A stretch of DNA of 64,000 bases from Auraticoccus monumenti (GTDB lineage: Bacteria; Actinomycetota; Actinomycetes; Propionibacteriales; Propionibacteriaceae): contig NZ_LT629688.1 in the NCBI RefSeq assembly GCF_900101785.1, positions 3,286,001 to 3,350,000 on the forward strand, written 5' to 3'. The stretch's first letter is position 1. Each line of letters starts with the position of its first letter. The position numbers were made by a program, and so were the translations under genes. This document shows positions 1 to 8,454 of this stretch, piece by piece. Below the pieces are notes generated by a model. The model had not been told where the DNA came from. It did no database searches and saw only the letters and a program-made list of their open reading frames with translations.

Positions 1-957
1 CCCGCCGACCTCCTCGGGCAGCTCGGGGACGACCACGAGGACGAGGTCCTGCAGCCGCCAGTCCAGGTCGACGCAGCGCTGCTGGGCCCGCTCGAGCTGG
101 CGGGTGGTGACCCGGTCGCCGGTGGGGACGACGAAGGCCTCCACGTGGGTGACGTGACCCATGTCGCGGACCCGGGTGCCGGCGTGCTCGACCCAGTCCA
201 GCCCGTCGAGGTATCGCTCGACGGCCTCGCCGAGCGGGTCGGGCTCCTCGTCGTCGAAGGTCGTGGCCCGGGCGTCCATCAGGTCGCTGACGGCGCCCCG
301 GACGTTGCGGTAGCCGTCGTGGAGGATGCTGACGGAGATGAACAGCGCGGCCACCGCGTCGGCCCACCACAGCCCCGCCCCGATCCCGGCCACGCCGAGG
401 ATCGTGCCCAGCCCGGTCATCCAGTCCGCCTTGTTCATGTCGGCGTCGGCGTAGAGGACCTTGGAGTGCAGCTGGCGTCCCAGTGCCAGCTTCGCCCGGC
501 CCAGGAACACCATGGGGACCGACGTCACCACCATCGTGGCGATCATCAGCCAGCCGAGCCACACCTGCTGGCCCAGCACCACCACGGTGCCGATCGGTGG
601 GTGCTCACCAGCCAGCAGACCGCTACCGGAGTCCACCACCAGGAACGCCCCCACCCCCAGCAGCGCCACCCCCGCCACCAGGTGGGCCACCGCGGAGGCC
701 CGGTGGAAGCCGTAGGGGAAGGCCCGGTCCGGCGTCCGGTTGACCAGCCGGACCGCGACCAGGAAGGCGATCGGGGGGGCCAGGGACAGCACGTCCTCGG
801 CCCAGGCGGCCTTCATGGCCTGCGAGTTCCCCAGCACGGCCAGGACCAGGCTCGCCGTCACCACCAGGACCCCCAGCGTCAGCCGCTCCAGGCGCTTGGC
901 CCGGCGCAGGAGCGGCTCGTGGTCCTCGGGGAGCTCGGTGCGGCCGAAGCGGGTCAC
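1..957 (-). CDS. CDF-family cation transporter, partial (3' end outside window)
   Basis: This is the N-terminal 319 codons of a cation diffusion facilitator-like membrane protein; no stop is reached before the window edge. Several hydrophobic segments fill the first ~210 residues, followed by a soluble domain resembling the CDF C-terminal regulatory domain. The family signature PDRAFPYGFHRA after TM2 is visible. The TM2 metal motif, normally HxxxD, aligns as LxxxP in AEDVLSLAP, and the TM5 HxxxD aligns as MxxxD in ADADMNKAD, so the canonical transport site looks lost. The GTG start overlaps the stop of the upstream lipoprotein gene (GTGA), which indicates translational coupling. The substrate is unknown; a non-transporting or altered-specificity CDF paralogue is the inference. 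Confidence 0.8.
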   Translation of the reverse strand, partial: MTRFGRTELPEDHEPLLRRAKRLERLTLGVLVVTASLVLAVLGNSQAMKAAWAEDVLSLAPPIAFLVAVRLVNRTPDRAFPYGFHRASAVAHLVAGVALLGVGAFLVVDSGSGLLAGEHPPIGTVVVLGQQVWLGWLMIATMVVTSVPMVFLGRAKLALGRQLHSKVLYADADMNKADWMTGLGTILGVAGIGAGLWWADAVAALFISVSILHDGYRNVRGAVSDLMDARATTFDDEEPDPLGEAVERYLDGLDWVEHAGTRVRDMGHVTHVEAFVVPTGDRVTTRQLERAQQRCVDLDWRLQDLVLVVVPELPEEVGG

Positions 958-1424
958 CGTCCCGTCTCCTGGTGCAGGAACGTCTCCAGCTCGACCAGGA
1001 ACGCGTTCTCCCCCAGCCGGGTGAGCAGCACCAGCTCGTGCTCCTCCCCGGCCTCCTCGAAGGTGCCGTAGGGCCGGGTGGTCGCCGCCTCCTCGGTCCA
1101 CGGCGTCGTCGACGTCAGGCCGCCGACCACCACGTCGAGCTCGCCGCGCTCCAGCTGGCGCACCAGCGTGCTCTCACCACCGACCTCCCACACCACCCGG
1201 GCCCCCTGGGCGTCGGCGAAGCCACGGACCAGATCGGCCTCGCTGCCGGTGGGTTCGGCCGGGTCCTCGGCCACCACGAACGGCGGGTTGACCACCGCGC
1301 CCACCCGCAGCTCACCGCCCTGGACCCGCTCGAGGGTGTCCTCGGGGTCGGCGGGGAACCGGGCGCCGCACCCGGTGAGCACCAGGACGGCCAGGACGGC
1401 CAGCATCCGCGTCACCTTGGTCAT
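954..1424 (-). CDS. Short solute-binding (SBP family 3-like) lipoprotein
   Basis: A 156-residue lipoprotein. The signal peptide ends in lipobox VLTGC (Cys about residue 19). The mature part starts like an amino-acid-type binding protein (GGELRVGAVVNPPFVV, then GSEADLVRGFA and LERGELDVVVGGLT). After the ATTRPY segment it jumps straight to what resembles the last strand and helix of lobe I. The second lobe, about 90 residues in full-length relatives of about 250, is absent. I chose the ATG directly before the signal peptide. It precedes and overlaps the CDF gene by GTGA. It may be a sensor or scavenger subunit for that transporter, but the ligand cannot be told. Confidence 0.75.
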   Translation of the reverse strand: MTKVTRMLAVLAVLVLTGCGARFPADPEDTLERVQGGELRVGAVVNPPFVVAEDPAEPTGSEADLVRGFADAQGARVVWEVGGESTLVRQLERGELDVVVGGLTSTTPWTEEAATTRPYGTFEEAGEEHELVLLTRLGENAFLVELETFLHQETGR

Positions 1425-1839
1425 ACCCTCGGTCCTCCCAGATCCCGCACCGGTAGTCAAGACGGCTCGGCGAGCAGCGCGGTGGGCCACCACTCGTCGG
1501 TGTGAGGATCGGCTGTCGCGCCGGTGGGGCGGTGGGCGCCCTCCGCGGACGCGGTCGGCAGCATCCTCCTCGGCGACGACGCCGACCGCGGCCAGGTGCT
1601 GGCGACCCGTCGTGGGCCGCGGCCGAGCTGCATCGACGTCTCCGCGGGGATGGTCACGGTGCAGCTCGGACCCGGCACCGTCGAGGACGCCTGCGGCCGG
1701 CTCCGAACCCTGCTCCGCGGTACCCAGTGGGCAGATCCAGCGGGTCCCCCGCCCAGGCCCACGACCCTGTGTGTGGGGCGGTACGCCGCGACGGGGACCG
1801 TCCCTGGGCGGGCGAGACGGCCTCCGCCTCCGCCGGCGG
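1425..1839. other. Intergenic stretch without a recognised gene
   Basis: These 415 bases separate two minus-strand genes. The only coding-like signal is on the plus strand, where a GTG at 1524 opens a frame with strongly G/C third positions to about 1730. That frame then runs on without coding character into the antisense of the ANTAR gene. No family was recognised and no good ribosome-binding site precedes the GTG. It could be a gene remnant. Confidence 0.4.
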
Positions 1840-2529
1840 CTACTGGGACGCCGGTCTACCTGCCTGCTCGACGAGCTCCGCGGCCACAGCCACGAGCTTG
1901 ATGTTGCCCTGCTGGGAGACGCGCGCCAGGAACTCGAAGGCCCTCTCGGCACTGAGCTGGTAGCGCTCCATCACGATCCCGGTGGCCTGGCCGATCAGCT
2001 GGCGGGTCTGCACCGCCTCGGTCAGCTGGCTCTCCCGCATCCGACGACCCAGCAGCTGACTCGCCTGAGCGCCGAAGAGCACCGCCACCTGCACCGAGGC
2101 GTCGGTGAAGGCACCAGCCTCCTCGCCGTACAGGTTGAGGCCCCCGATGCTGTCGTCCTCGTCGAAGAGGTCCAGACCCATCTGGGATCGGACGCCGAGC
2201 TGGACCGCCCGAGGGCCGAAAGCCGGCCACCGGTCGTCATGGCCCAGGTCGTTGGCGATCCGGCGCTCACGGCCCCTGATCGAGTCCACGCACGGGCCCT
2301 CCATCAGCTCGTACTGGACGGCGTCCAGCTGCCGCACCAGGTCACCAGAGGCCGCCACGGTCTCGATCCGTCCGCCTCGACGGGTGACGGAGACGCTGAC
2401 GTGGTCAGCACCCGGGATCGTCTCCTGGGCCGTCTGGGCCAGCAGCCCGAGCGCTTCCTCCATCGAGGTCCGGGCACTGGTGCGCCGAGCCACCGACTCC
2501 AACACCTCAGCCAGCTCCTGTACCTGCAT
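1840..2529 (-). CDS. GAF-ANTAR regulator
   Basis: A 229-residue cytoplasmic regulator. An N-terminal GAF-like domain spans about residues 20-155 (PGADHVSVSVTRR, EGPCVD, LNLYGEE). A C-terminal ANTAR domain follows at about 165-222 (TRQLIGQATGIVMERYQL...AFEFLARVSQQGN). ANTAR proteins bind paired-hexaloop RNA and prevent transcription termination; GAF domains usually sense a small ligand or redox state. The ATG is preceded by GGAGG with good spacing. It is about two-thirds identical by eye to the protein at 19263-20003, including the same ANTAR core, so the two are close paralogues. It lies alone here, away from the main ANTAR cluster. Confidence 0.9.
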   Translation of the reverse strand: MQVQELAEVLESVARRTSARTSMEEALGLLAQTAQETIPGADHVSVSVTRRGGRIETVAASGDLVRQLDAVQYELMEGPCVDSIRGRERRIANDLGHDDRWPAFGPRAVQLGVRSQMGLDLFDEDDSIGGLNLYGEEAGAFTDASVQVAVLFGAQASQLLGRRMRESQLTEAVQTRQLIGQATGIVMERYQLSAERAFEFLARVSQQGNIKLVAVAAELVEQAGRPASQ

Positions 2530-2715
2530 CGTGACCTCCGGTCCGGTCCGCGCGACCGACGTGGTCACCGCACCCGTTGACGATATCTGTGGTGGGTCCG
2601 CACCGAGGAGGAGGGCCCGCCGTGCTCGAGACCCTGCAGCCGCACGTCCCACCGAGGAGTGCCGGCACCGCCAGACCGGTGACGTCCGGGACCGACCGTC
2701 CCGTGCAGGAGGGCC

Positions 2716-3957
2716 TCACCGGGCCCGGGTCGGATGGTGGGCGGCCTGGCGGCGCTGCAGCCACGCACTGGCCGGGGCCGTGGAGACGCCGTGCACCAGC
2801 ACGGACAGCGTGACCGCGAGCGTGGTCCAGGCGAAGATCTCGCCGTGGCCGGTGAGTCGCTCGGCCAGCGTCGCGTAGAACAGCGCCGAGACCCCGACGG
2901 GTCCGAACCAGCTGAGGAAGGCGGTCTCGGAGCGGTCGTGCACCGGACGCAGCAGCGGACGCAGCAGCCAGAGCGTGACCAGGCGCCGCAGCAGCACCGC
3001 CGCCAGCAGCGCCGGCGGCATCACCCAGCCCAGCTCGAGCCAGCGACCGACCGGCAGCGCGAGGCCGAGCAGCACGAAGACCGGCAGCAGGAAGAACCGG
3101 TTCACCGCGTCCTCGACCTTGTCCTCCTGCGCCTCGTCGCGTTGCGGGATCACCTGGCCGAACACCGCCGCCGCGACGAACACCGCCAGCACCGCGTCGG
3201 TGCCCGCGAGCTTGGCGGCGCCCAGCACGAACAGCGCCAGCGGCAGCAGGAAGCCCAGGTAGGAGCTCTCCTCCATCAGCCCCTTGTGCTCCGCCAGCGC
3301 GAACAGCCGCCCCAGCAGGTAGCCGGCCACCGCCCCCAGCAGAGCCGCCCCCAGCACCTCGCGCAGCAGCACGGTGGTCACCAGGTCGTGCCAGGCGGTG
3401 TCGGGGCGGGTGAGCAGCAGCACCGGGAGCAGCACGAACAGGTAGCCCAGACCGTCGTTGATGCCGCTCTCGGCCGACAGGTCGTGACGGACGCGCTCGG
3501 GGACCCGCTCCTCGGCCAGGGACCCCGTCACGACAGGCGTCGTCACCACCGGGTCGGTCGGGGTGATGATGGCTCCCAGCAGCAGCGCCACCAGGAACGG
3601 CACACCGAGCAGGGCCCACAGCACACCGGTGGCCACGGCCAGCATGGTCACCATGCCCACGCCGATGATCAGGCCCAGCCAACGGGTGCTGGAGCGCCAG
3701 TACCCGTGCGGCAGCCGCATCGCCACCCCTGCCAGCCCGACCGCCAGGGTCACCCTGCTGGCCTGCTCGAGCAGGGTGCCGGCGGGCACACCGAGGTCCT
3801 CGACGCGGATCAGGTCCAGCGCGTACGGGCCGATCAGCGCACCTGCGGCCAGCGCCAGCAGTGGTCCGGGGAGGCTGACCCGTTGCAGCAGCCGTGAGAA
3901 GAGCGAGAGGACGAGCGTCGTCCCGGCGAAGAGGGTGAGCACCAGGTTGATGGTCAA
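2716..3957 (-). CDS. Na+/H+ antiporter, CPA1/NhaP type
   Basis: About 413 residues with roughly 12 hydrophobic segments, matching the length of cation:proton antiporters. Diagnostic stretches are the TM5-6 region ITPTDPVVTTPVV and SAESGINDGLGY, which carries the acidic residues conserved in NhaP-type exchangers. It should exchange cytoplasmic Na+ (or K+) for H+ at the membrane. I chose the TTG at 3957 because it follows GGGAGG at suitable spacing and directly precedes the first membrane helix (INLVLTLFAG). Longer upstream extensions look non-coding and would run into the divergent gene. It is divergent from a K+-channel-like gene, which suggests joint cation homeostasis. Confidence 0.88.
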   Translation of the reverse strand: MTINLVLTLFAGTTLVLSLFSRLLQRVSLPGPLLALAAGALIGPYALDLIRVEDLGVPAGTLLEQASRVTLAVGLAGVAMRLPHGYWRSSTRWLGLIIGVGMVTMLAVATGVLWALLGVPFLVALLLGAIITPTDPVVTTPVVTGSLAEERVPERVRHDLSAESGINDGLGYLFVLLPVLLLTRPDTAWHDLVTTVLLREVLGAALLGAVAGYLLGRLFALAEHKGLMEESSYLGFLLPLALFVLGAAKLAGTDAVLAVFVAAAVFGQVIPQRDEAQEDKVEDAVNRFFLLPVFVLLGLALPVGRWLELGWVMPPALLAAVLLRRLVTLWLLRPLLRPVHDRSETAFLSWFGPVGVSALFYATLAERLTGHGEIFAWTTLAVTLSVLVHGVSTAPASAWLQRRQAAHHPTRAR

Positions 3958-4081
3958 GGTCGTCGCCTCCCGGGGTCCGTGCGGCAGCCGTCGAGGTGCT
4001 GTACCCACCCGGGCGCCGCCCTCCCCCGGGTCCGTGGTGCGGGTGGGGTTGGATCGAGGACGACCGACGAAGGAGGGTGCT

Positions 4082-4963
4082 GTGGACGTGCTGCTGACCG
4101 TGCTGGGCCTGCTGGTGGTGCTGGTGGGCCTCCGTGACATCTACCACGGCCTGCTGCACCCGAGCGGCAAGGGGGCGTTGGCCCGCGGCCTGATCTCAGG
4201 GGTGTGGTGGGTCTCCAAGCGCCTGGGGCACCGGCTCGGCTCCGCCGTCGGACCCGCCGCGATGGTCGCCGTCGTGGTGCTCTGGATCGCCCTGCAGGCC
4301 CTGGGGTGGGCGCTGGTCTACCTCCCGCACGTCCCGGAGGGCTTCGTCTACTCCACCGGCTTCGACCCGGCTCGCCAGCCCGCGTTCTTCGACGCCGTCT
4401 ACGTGTCGCTGGTCGCCCTGGCCACCCTCGGCTTCGGTGACGTCGTGGCGACCGCGCCGTGGCCCAGGATGGCCGCGCCGCTGCAGGCGCTGACGGGTTT
4501 CGCGCTCCTGACCGCGGCCCTGACGTGGTTCACCCAGGTGTACCCGCCGCTGGCCCGCCGGCGTGCCCTGGCGCTGCGGCTCAAGGGGCTGGCCGACACC
4601 GGCTACGTCGCGGGGCTGGGTGCCTACGAACCCGCCCTCGTCGGCCAGCTGGTGGACTCGCTGACCGACGAGGTGCTCAGGGCACGGGTCGACCTCACCC
4701 AGCACAGCGAGAGCTACTACTTCCAGGAGCAGGACCCCGATCTGTCGCTGGCCTCCCAGCTGCCCGAGGCGGTGGCGCTGCAGGAGGTCGCCGCGACGTC
4801 GCCCTCGCCGGCGCTACGAGCCGGCGCGGCGCGGCTGGGAGCGGCGCTGGAGCAGCTGGCGGGCACGCTGCGCGCGGACTTCGTGCGCGCCCCCGAAGGG
4901 GTCGAGGCCACCTTCGCCGCCTACGCGAGCGACCACGCGCGGGATCCCCGTCGGGTGCGGTGA
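4082..4963 (+). CDS. Two-TM potassium-channel-like protein
   Basis: 293 residues: an N-terminal hydrophobic helix, a second membrane helix near residues 60-80, a pore loop and a further helix. The selectivity-filter-like motif TLGFGD is at residues 115-120, followed by the inner helix LTGFALLTAALTWFTQV. The C-terminal ~150 residues are soluble and helical, with no RCK/TrkA_N nucleotide-binding motif that I can see. The GTG start has an AAGGAGG site about 5 nt upstream. It is divergent from the antiporter at 2716-3957 with about 124 bp between start codons. The family is Ion_trans_2-like; the ion is inferred from the filter only. Confidence 0.82.
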   Translation: MDVLLTVLGLLVVLVGLRDIYHGLLHPSGKGALARGLISGVWWVSKRLGHRLGSAVGPAAMVAVVVLWIALQALGWALVYLPHVPEGFVYSTGFDPARQPAFFDAVYVSLVALATLGFGDVVATAPWPRMAAPLQALTGFALLTAALTWFTQVYPPLARRRALALRLKGLADTGYVAGLGAYEPALVGQLVDSLTDEVLRARVDLTQHSESYYFQEQDPDLSLASQLPEAVALQEVAATSPSPALRAGAARLGAALEQLAGTLRADFVRAPEGVEATFAAYASDHARDPRRVR

Positions 4964-5023
4964 CGCGCCGCCCGCCCGCACCAGGTCCGGTCCTCCACCG
5001 GCACCTCGCGGGTGTGTCCAGGA

Positions 5024-5737
5024 TCAGCCGGACTCCCCCGCCGCCGGGCGCGCCTGCTGCACCTCGTCGAAGTGGCGCCGCAGCCACTCCTCGGTCTGGG
5101 CCACGTGGTCCGAGGCCGCGACCGTCGCCGCCGCCGGGTCGCGCCGCGCCACGGCCCGGGCGATGGCCCGGTGCCCGGCGTCGCTGACCCGCTTGACGTC
5201 CGGGCCGACCGGCAGGTTGAAGAGCTGGTAGCTGCGCGAGCGGGAGCGGAGCACCCGCAGGAACTCCTCCAGCGCCGGGTTGCCGCAGCAGGCGGCGATC
5301 GCGCTGTGGAACTCGTGGTCCAGGCGGCTGATCTCGCCGGGTTCGTCGGTGGCCTCCATCGCCACCAGCAGCTCCTCCATCACCTCGACCAGGCCCTCGG
5401 GGTGGCGGGCGGCGGCCTGCCCGGCGGCGTGACCCTCCATCAGCCGGCGCAGCTCGTACAGCCCCAGCAGGCTGCTCAGCGGGAGCAGCTCCACGGTCAG
5501 GGAGAGGCTGGACATGATGTCCTCGGCCCGGAGCTGGGACACGATGGCGCCCGACCCGGGACGGTTCTCCAGCACGCCGAGGGCGACCAGCATGCGGATG
5601 GCTTCACGCAGCGAGCCGCGCGACACCCCCAGCTCGGCACTGAGCTCGGCCTCGGTGGGCAGCCGCTGCCCCGGCTGGAGCCGACCGGCGGCGATCTCGG
5701 CGCGGATGCGGTGGAACGTGGCGTCGACGGCGGACAC
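5024..5737 (-). CDS. FadR-type GntR transcriptional regulator
   Basis: 237 residues. The N-terminal winged helix-turn-helix (about 5-70) carries the GntR hallmark LPTEAELSAELGVSRGSLREA. The C-terminal FCD-type ligand domain (about 85-215) has D/H residues in LDHEFHSAIA and DAGHRAIARAV that usually coordinate a metal in this family. A GTG two codons further upstream overlaps its own AGGAGG; the GTG at 5737 sits 5 nt after it and is preferred. The gene is divergent from the aminotransferase/ABC operon. Two TTGTCSRACAA palindromes between them are the expected operator type. It is probably a repressor released by a pathway metabolite. Confidence 0.9.
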   Translation of the reverse strand: MSAVDATFHRIRAEIAAGRLQPGQRLPTEAELSAELGVSRGSLREAIRMLVALGVLENRPGSGAIVSQLRAEDIMSSLSLTVELLPLSSLLGLYELRRLMEGHAAGQAAARHPEGLVEVMEELLVAMEATDEPGEISRLDHEFHSAIAACCGNPALEEFLRVLRSRSRSYQLFNLPVGPDVKRVSDAGHRAIARAVARRDPAAATVAASDHVAQTEEWLRRHFDEVQQARPAAGESG

Positions 5738-5806
5738 GGCCACCTCCTCTCGGTCCCATCATCCCAGCCCGGGGTCCACCGGCGTCCAGACCGCTCCCCG
5801 CGATGA

Positions 5807-5817
5807 TTGTCCGACAA
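5807..5817. promoter_or_regulatory. Putative GntR/FadR operator 1
   Basis: A perfect inverted repeat TTGTC-C-GACAA in the divergent intergenic region. It has the form of FadR-subfamily half-sites and recurs almost identically 62 bp downstream. The spacing is about six helical turns, so dimers at the two sites could lie on the same DNA face. Confidence 0.5.
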
Positions 5818-5867
5818 GACGTCACGATCGTGTGACGAAACGGCTCTGCAGGCTTTACTTCGACGGG

Positions 5868-5880
5868 ATTGTCGAACAAT
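5868..5880. promoter_or_regulatory. Putative GntR/FadR operator 2, next to the aminotransferase start
   Basis: ATTGT-CGA-ACAAT, the second copy of the TTGTCSRACAA motif. It ends 9 nt before the GTG at 5889. A weak -35 TTTACT (5854-5859) and -10-like CAATCT (5877-5882) would overlap the operator. That would place transcription start at about the GTG itself, implying a leaderless mRNA, and there is indeed no ribosome-binding site before that GTG. Confidence 0.45.
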
Positions 5881-5888
5881 CTGTCGGC

Positions 5889-7088
5889 GTGACCTTGGGT
5901 ACCACCTCACCTCCCGCCCCGCTCTCGCCCGGCGGCGACGCCGCGGCGCTGTTCGCGCTCGACCCCGACGTGCTGCACCTCAACCACGGCTCCTTCGGCG
6001 CGGTCCCCCGCGCGGCACTGGCCGAGCAGGCCCGGCTCAAGGACCTGATGGAGGCCTCGCCGGTGCTGTGGTTCGGCGAGCTGCCCGAACGCCTGCTGCT
6101 GGCCCGGACCGCCGTCGCCGACTTCCTCGGGGTGCCCGCCTCCCGCACCGCCCTGGTGCCGAACGCCAGCGCCGGGATCACCGTGGTGCTCAACTCCCTG
6201 GTGCTGCCCGACGGCGCCGAGGTCGTCCTCACCGATCACGGCTACGGAGCGGTCACCATGGCCGTCGAGCGGGCGGTGGCCCGGGTCGGCGGCCGGGTGG
6301 TCCGGGTGGCCGTCCCCCTCACGGCGGACGCCGAGGAGACCACCGCCCTGGTGCTGGCGGCCTTCACCGAGCGGACGGCGGTCGTCGTGCTGGACGCGAT
6401 CACCTCCCCCACCGCCCGCCGGATGCCGGTCGAGGCGCTCAGCGCCGCCGCGGCCGAGCGCGGTGTGGTCAGCGTGGTGGACGCCGCCCACGCCCCCGGG
6501 GCGCTGGCCTCGCCCGTGGAGGCCTGCGACTACTGGGTCGGCAACCTGCACAAGTACGCCTGCGGCCCACGGGGTACCGCCGCCCTGGTCGTGCGCGAGG
6601 GCCTGGGCGAGGAGCTGTTCCCGCTGATCGACTCCTGGGGTGCGCGCGAGTCCTTCCCGCTGCGCTTCGACTACCAGGGCACCCTCGACGCCACCGCCTG
6701 GCTGGCCACCCCGGTCGCCGTCCGCACCATCGAGGAGGCCTTCGGCTGGGACGCCGTCCGTGCCTACAGCGCCGAGCTGCTCGACTGGGCCGGCGTCGTG
6801 GTGGCGGAGCGGGTCGCCGAGCTCAGCGGCTGGGAGCGGCGGGCCGAGGTGGGCATGGCCGTCCCCACCATGCGGCTGGTCGAGCTTCCTCCCAGCCTGA
6901 CCGTCGACCGGGAGACCTCCGACGCCCTGCGCGACGTGATGGCCCGCGAGCACCGCACCGAGCTGGCCATCACCAGCTTCGAGGGGCGCCCCTACCTGCG
7001 GCTCTCCGCCCACGCCTACACCACCCCCGAGGACGTCCTGCGGTTCGTCGACGCACCGCTGGCCGCCCTGCTGGGGACGTCGCGATGA
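5889..7088 (+). CDS. Class V PLP-dependent aminotransferase (isopenicillin N epimerase-like)
   Basis: 399 residues, PLP fold type I. The N-terminus has the family signature LHLNHGSFGAVP (about 29-40). The internal aldimine lysine is K222 in VGNLHKYACGPRG, and the PLP-binding Asp-His is VVDAAHAPG (about 197-204). Relatives include isopenicillin N epimerase, cysteine desulfurase-like lyases and EgtE-type C-S lyases. The sequence alone does not choose among epimerase, transaminase and lyase. The GTG at 5889 is the only plausible start close to the regulatory region; it has no ribosome-binding site, so leaderless translation is possible. It heads an operon with an ABC uptake system and is divergent from a GntR regulator. 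It probably acts on the imported compound. Confidence 0.85.
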   Translation: MTLGTTSPPAPLSPGGDAAALFALDPDVLHLNHGSFGAVPRAALAEQARLKDLMEASPVLWFGELPERLLLARTAVADFLGVPASRTALVPNASAGITVVLNSLVLPDGAEVVLTDHGYGAVTMAVERAVARVGGRVVRVAVPLTADAEETTALVLAAFTERTAVVVLDAITSPTARRMPVEALSAAAAERGVVSVVDAAHAPGALASPVEACDYWVGNLHKYACGPRGTAALVVREGLGEELFPLIDSWGARESFPLRFDYQGTLDATAWLATPVAVRTIEEAFGWDAVRAYSAELLDWAGVVVAERVAELSGWERRAEVGMAVPTMRLVELPPSLTVDRETSDALRDVMAREHRTELAITSFEGRPYLRLSAHAYTTPEDVLRFVDAPLAALLGTSR

Positions 7089-7146
7089 CGTCCCCCCGTA
7101 CCACCCCGGCCGGTCCCGGCCCGGGTACCAACCTGAGGAGCACCCA

Positions 7147-8451
7147 GTGAGAAGAGCCACCAGCCTGGTCGCGGCGTTGGCCGCGGCCGCCCTGACCCTG
7201 ACCGCCTGCGGAGGTGGCGGCGGGGAGCCGGCCGCCGACGGCGAGGTCGAGCTCGAGATGGTCGAGAGCCTGACGAACCCGGCCCGCACGCAGGTGCTGC
7301 GGGGCCTGCTCGACGAGTTCGAGACCGCCAACCCGGGGGTGACGGTCAACCTCGTCTCCCCGCCCACGGAGCAGGCCGACGGCAAGATCCAGCAGATGCT
7401 CCAGTCCGGGTCGGGGGTGGACGTGCTCGAGGTGCGTGACATCACCGTCGGGCCCTTCGCCAACAACGGCTACCTCTACGACATGACCGCCGACATGGAG
7501 TCCTGGGAGGGGTGGGAGAGCCTGACCGAGAACGCCCGGCAGTACTCCCGCTCCAAGGACGGCCAGACCTGGTTCGTGCCCTACGGCTTCTACGGTCTCA
7601 GCCTCTTCTACCGCAAGGACCTCGTCGCCGAGGCGGGCTTCGACGGCCCGCCCAAGAGCTGGGACGAGCTGCTGGAGCAGGCCACGGCGATCCAGGACCC
7701 GGCGCAGAACCGCTTCGGCTACGCCTTCCGCGGCGGCACCAACGGCCAGGGCAACGTGGTGGCGGCCATCGAGGCCTACGTCGGGGACGACCTCGACGTG
7801 CAGAACGCCTTCCTGACCGAGGACGGGCGCACGATCTTCGCCACCGAGGAGGCGAAGCAGGCTGTCGCCACCTACTTCGAGCTCTTCCGCCAGGCCTCCC
7901 CGCCCTCGTCGGTGGCCTGGGGCTACCCCGAGATGGTGGAGGGCTTCAACAACGGGTCCACGGCCTTCCTGCTGCAGGACCCCGAGGTCATCGCCACCAT
8001 CTCCGAGTCCACCGCCATCACCGCCGAGCAGTGGGACACCGCCCCGCTGCTGGTGGGCCCGACCGGCAAGGCCGCCCAGCCCATCGCCACCGCCGGCTGG
8101 GGCGTCGCGGAGTCCAGCGAGCACAAGGAGGAGGCCGTGGAGCTGGTGCAGTTCCTCTCCGGTGACGCCTCCACCACCTTCGCCAAGGAGAACTCGCTGG
8201 TGCCGATCCAGGAGGCGGCCGCCGAGGACCCCTTCTACTCCACCGGCGCCTGGGCCTCCTACGTCACGATGACCGAGGACCCCGAGACCTGGCTCAACGT
8301 CACCCAGCCGCGTGACGTCGCCTGGTGGACCGAGTGGCAGCAGAAGTCCGACAACGAGGTGCAGCAGGTCCTGATCGAGCAGATGACGCCCGAGGAGATG
8401 CTGGCCAGCTGGGACGCCTACTGGACCGAGAAGCTCCAGCAGGGCGGCTGA
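7147..8451 (+). CDS. ABC transporter substrate-binding lipoprotein, carbohydrate (family 1) type
   Basis: 434 residues. Signal peptide with lipobox LTAC (Cys about 21) and a Gly-rich linker, then a two-lobe family 1 extracellular binding protein. Typical features are a helix after VNLVSPPTEQADGKIQQML and the central ENARQYSRSKDGQTWFVPYG...LFYRKDL segment. Aromatic residues rich in Trp/Tyr near the C-terminus are common in sugar pockets. GTG start with GAGGAG 7 nt upstream. It lies 58 bp after the aminotransferase and directly before two permease genes. The ligand is probably a sugar, amino sugar or polyol-like compound, but nothing in the sequence identifies it. Confidence 0.9.
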   Translation: MRRATSLVAALAAAALTLTACGGGGGEPAADGEVELEMVESLTNPARTQVLRGLLDEFETANPGVTVNLVSPPTEQADGKIQQMLQSGSGVDVLEVRDITVGPFANNGYLYDMTADMESWEGWESLTENARQYSRSKDGQTWFVPYGFYGLSLFYRKDLVAEAGFDGPPKSWDELLEQATAIQDPAQNRFGYAFRGGTNGQGNVVAAIEAYVGDDLDVQNAFLTEDGRTIFATEEAKQAVATYFELFRQASPPSSVAWGYPEMVEGFNNGSTAFLLQDPEVIATISESTAITAEQWDTAPLLVGPTGKAAQPIATAGWGVAESSEHKEEAVELVQFLSGDASTTFAKENSLVPIQEAAAEDPFYSTGAWASYVTMTEDPETWLNVTQPRDVAWWTEWQQKSDNEVQQVLIEQMTPEEMLASWDAYWTEKLQQGG

Positions 8452-8454
8452 CCG

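Noticed and set aside
5821-5836. CRP-like inverted repeat GTCAC-N6-GTGAC in the GntR intergenic region
   Set aside because: The arms are in the opposite orientation to the TGTGA-N6-TCACA consensus, and two better FadR-type palindromes flank it.
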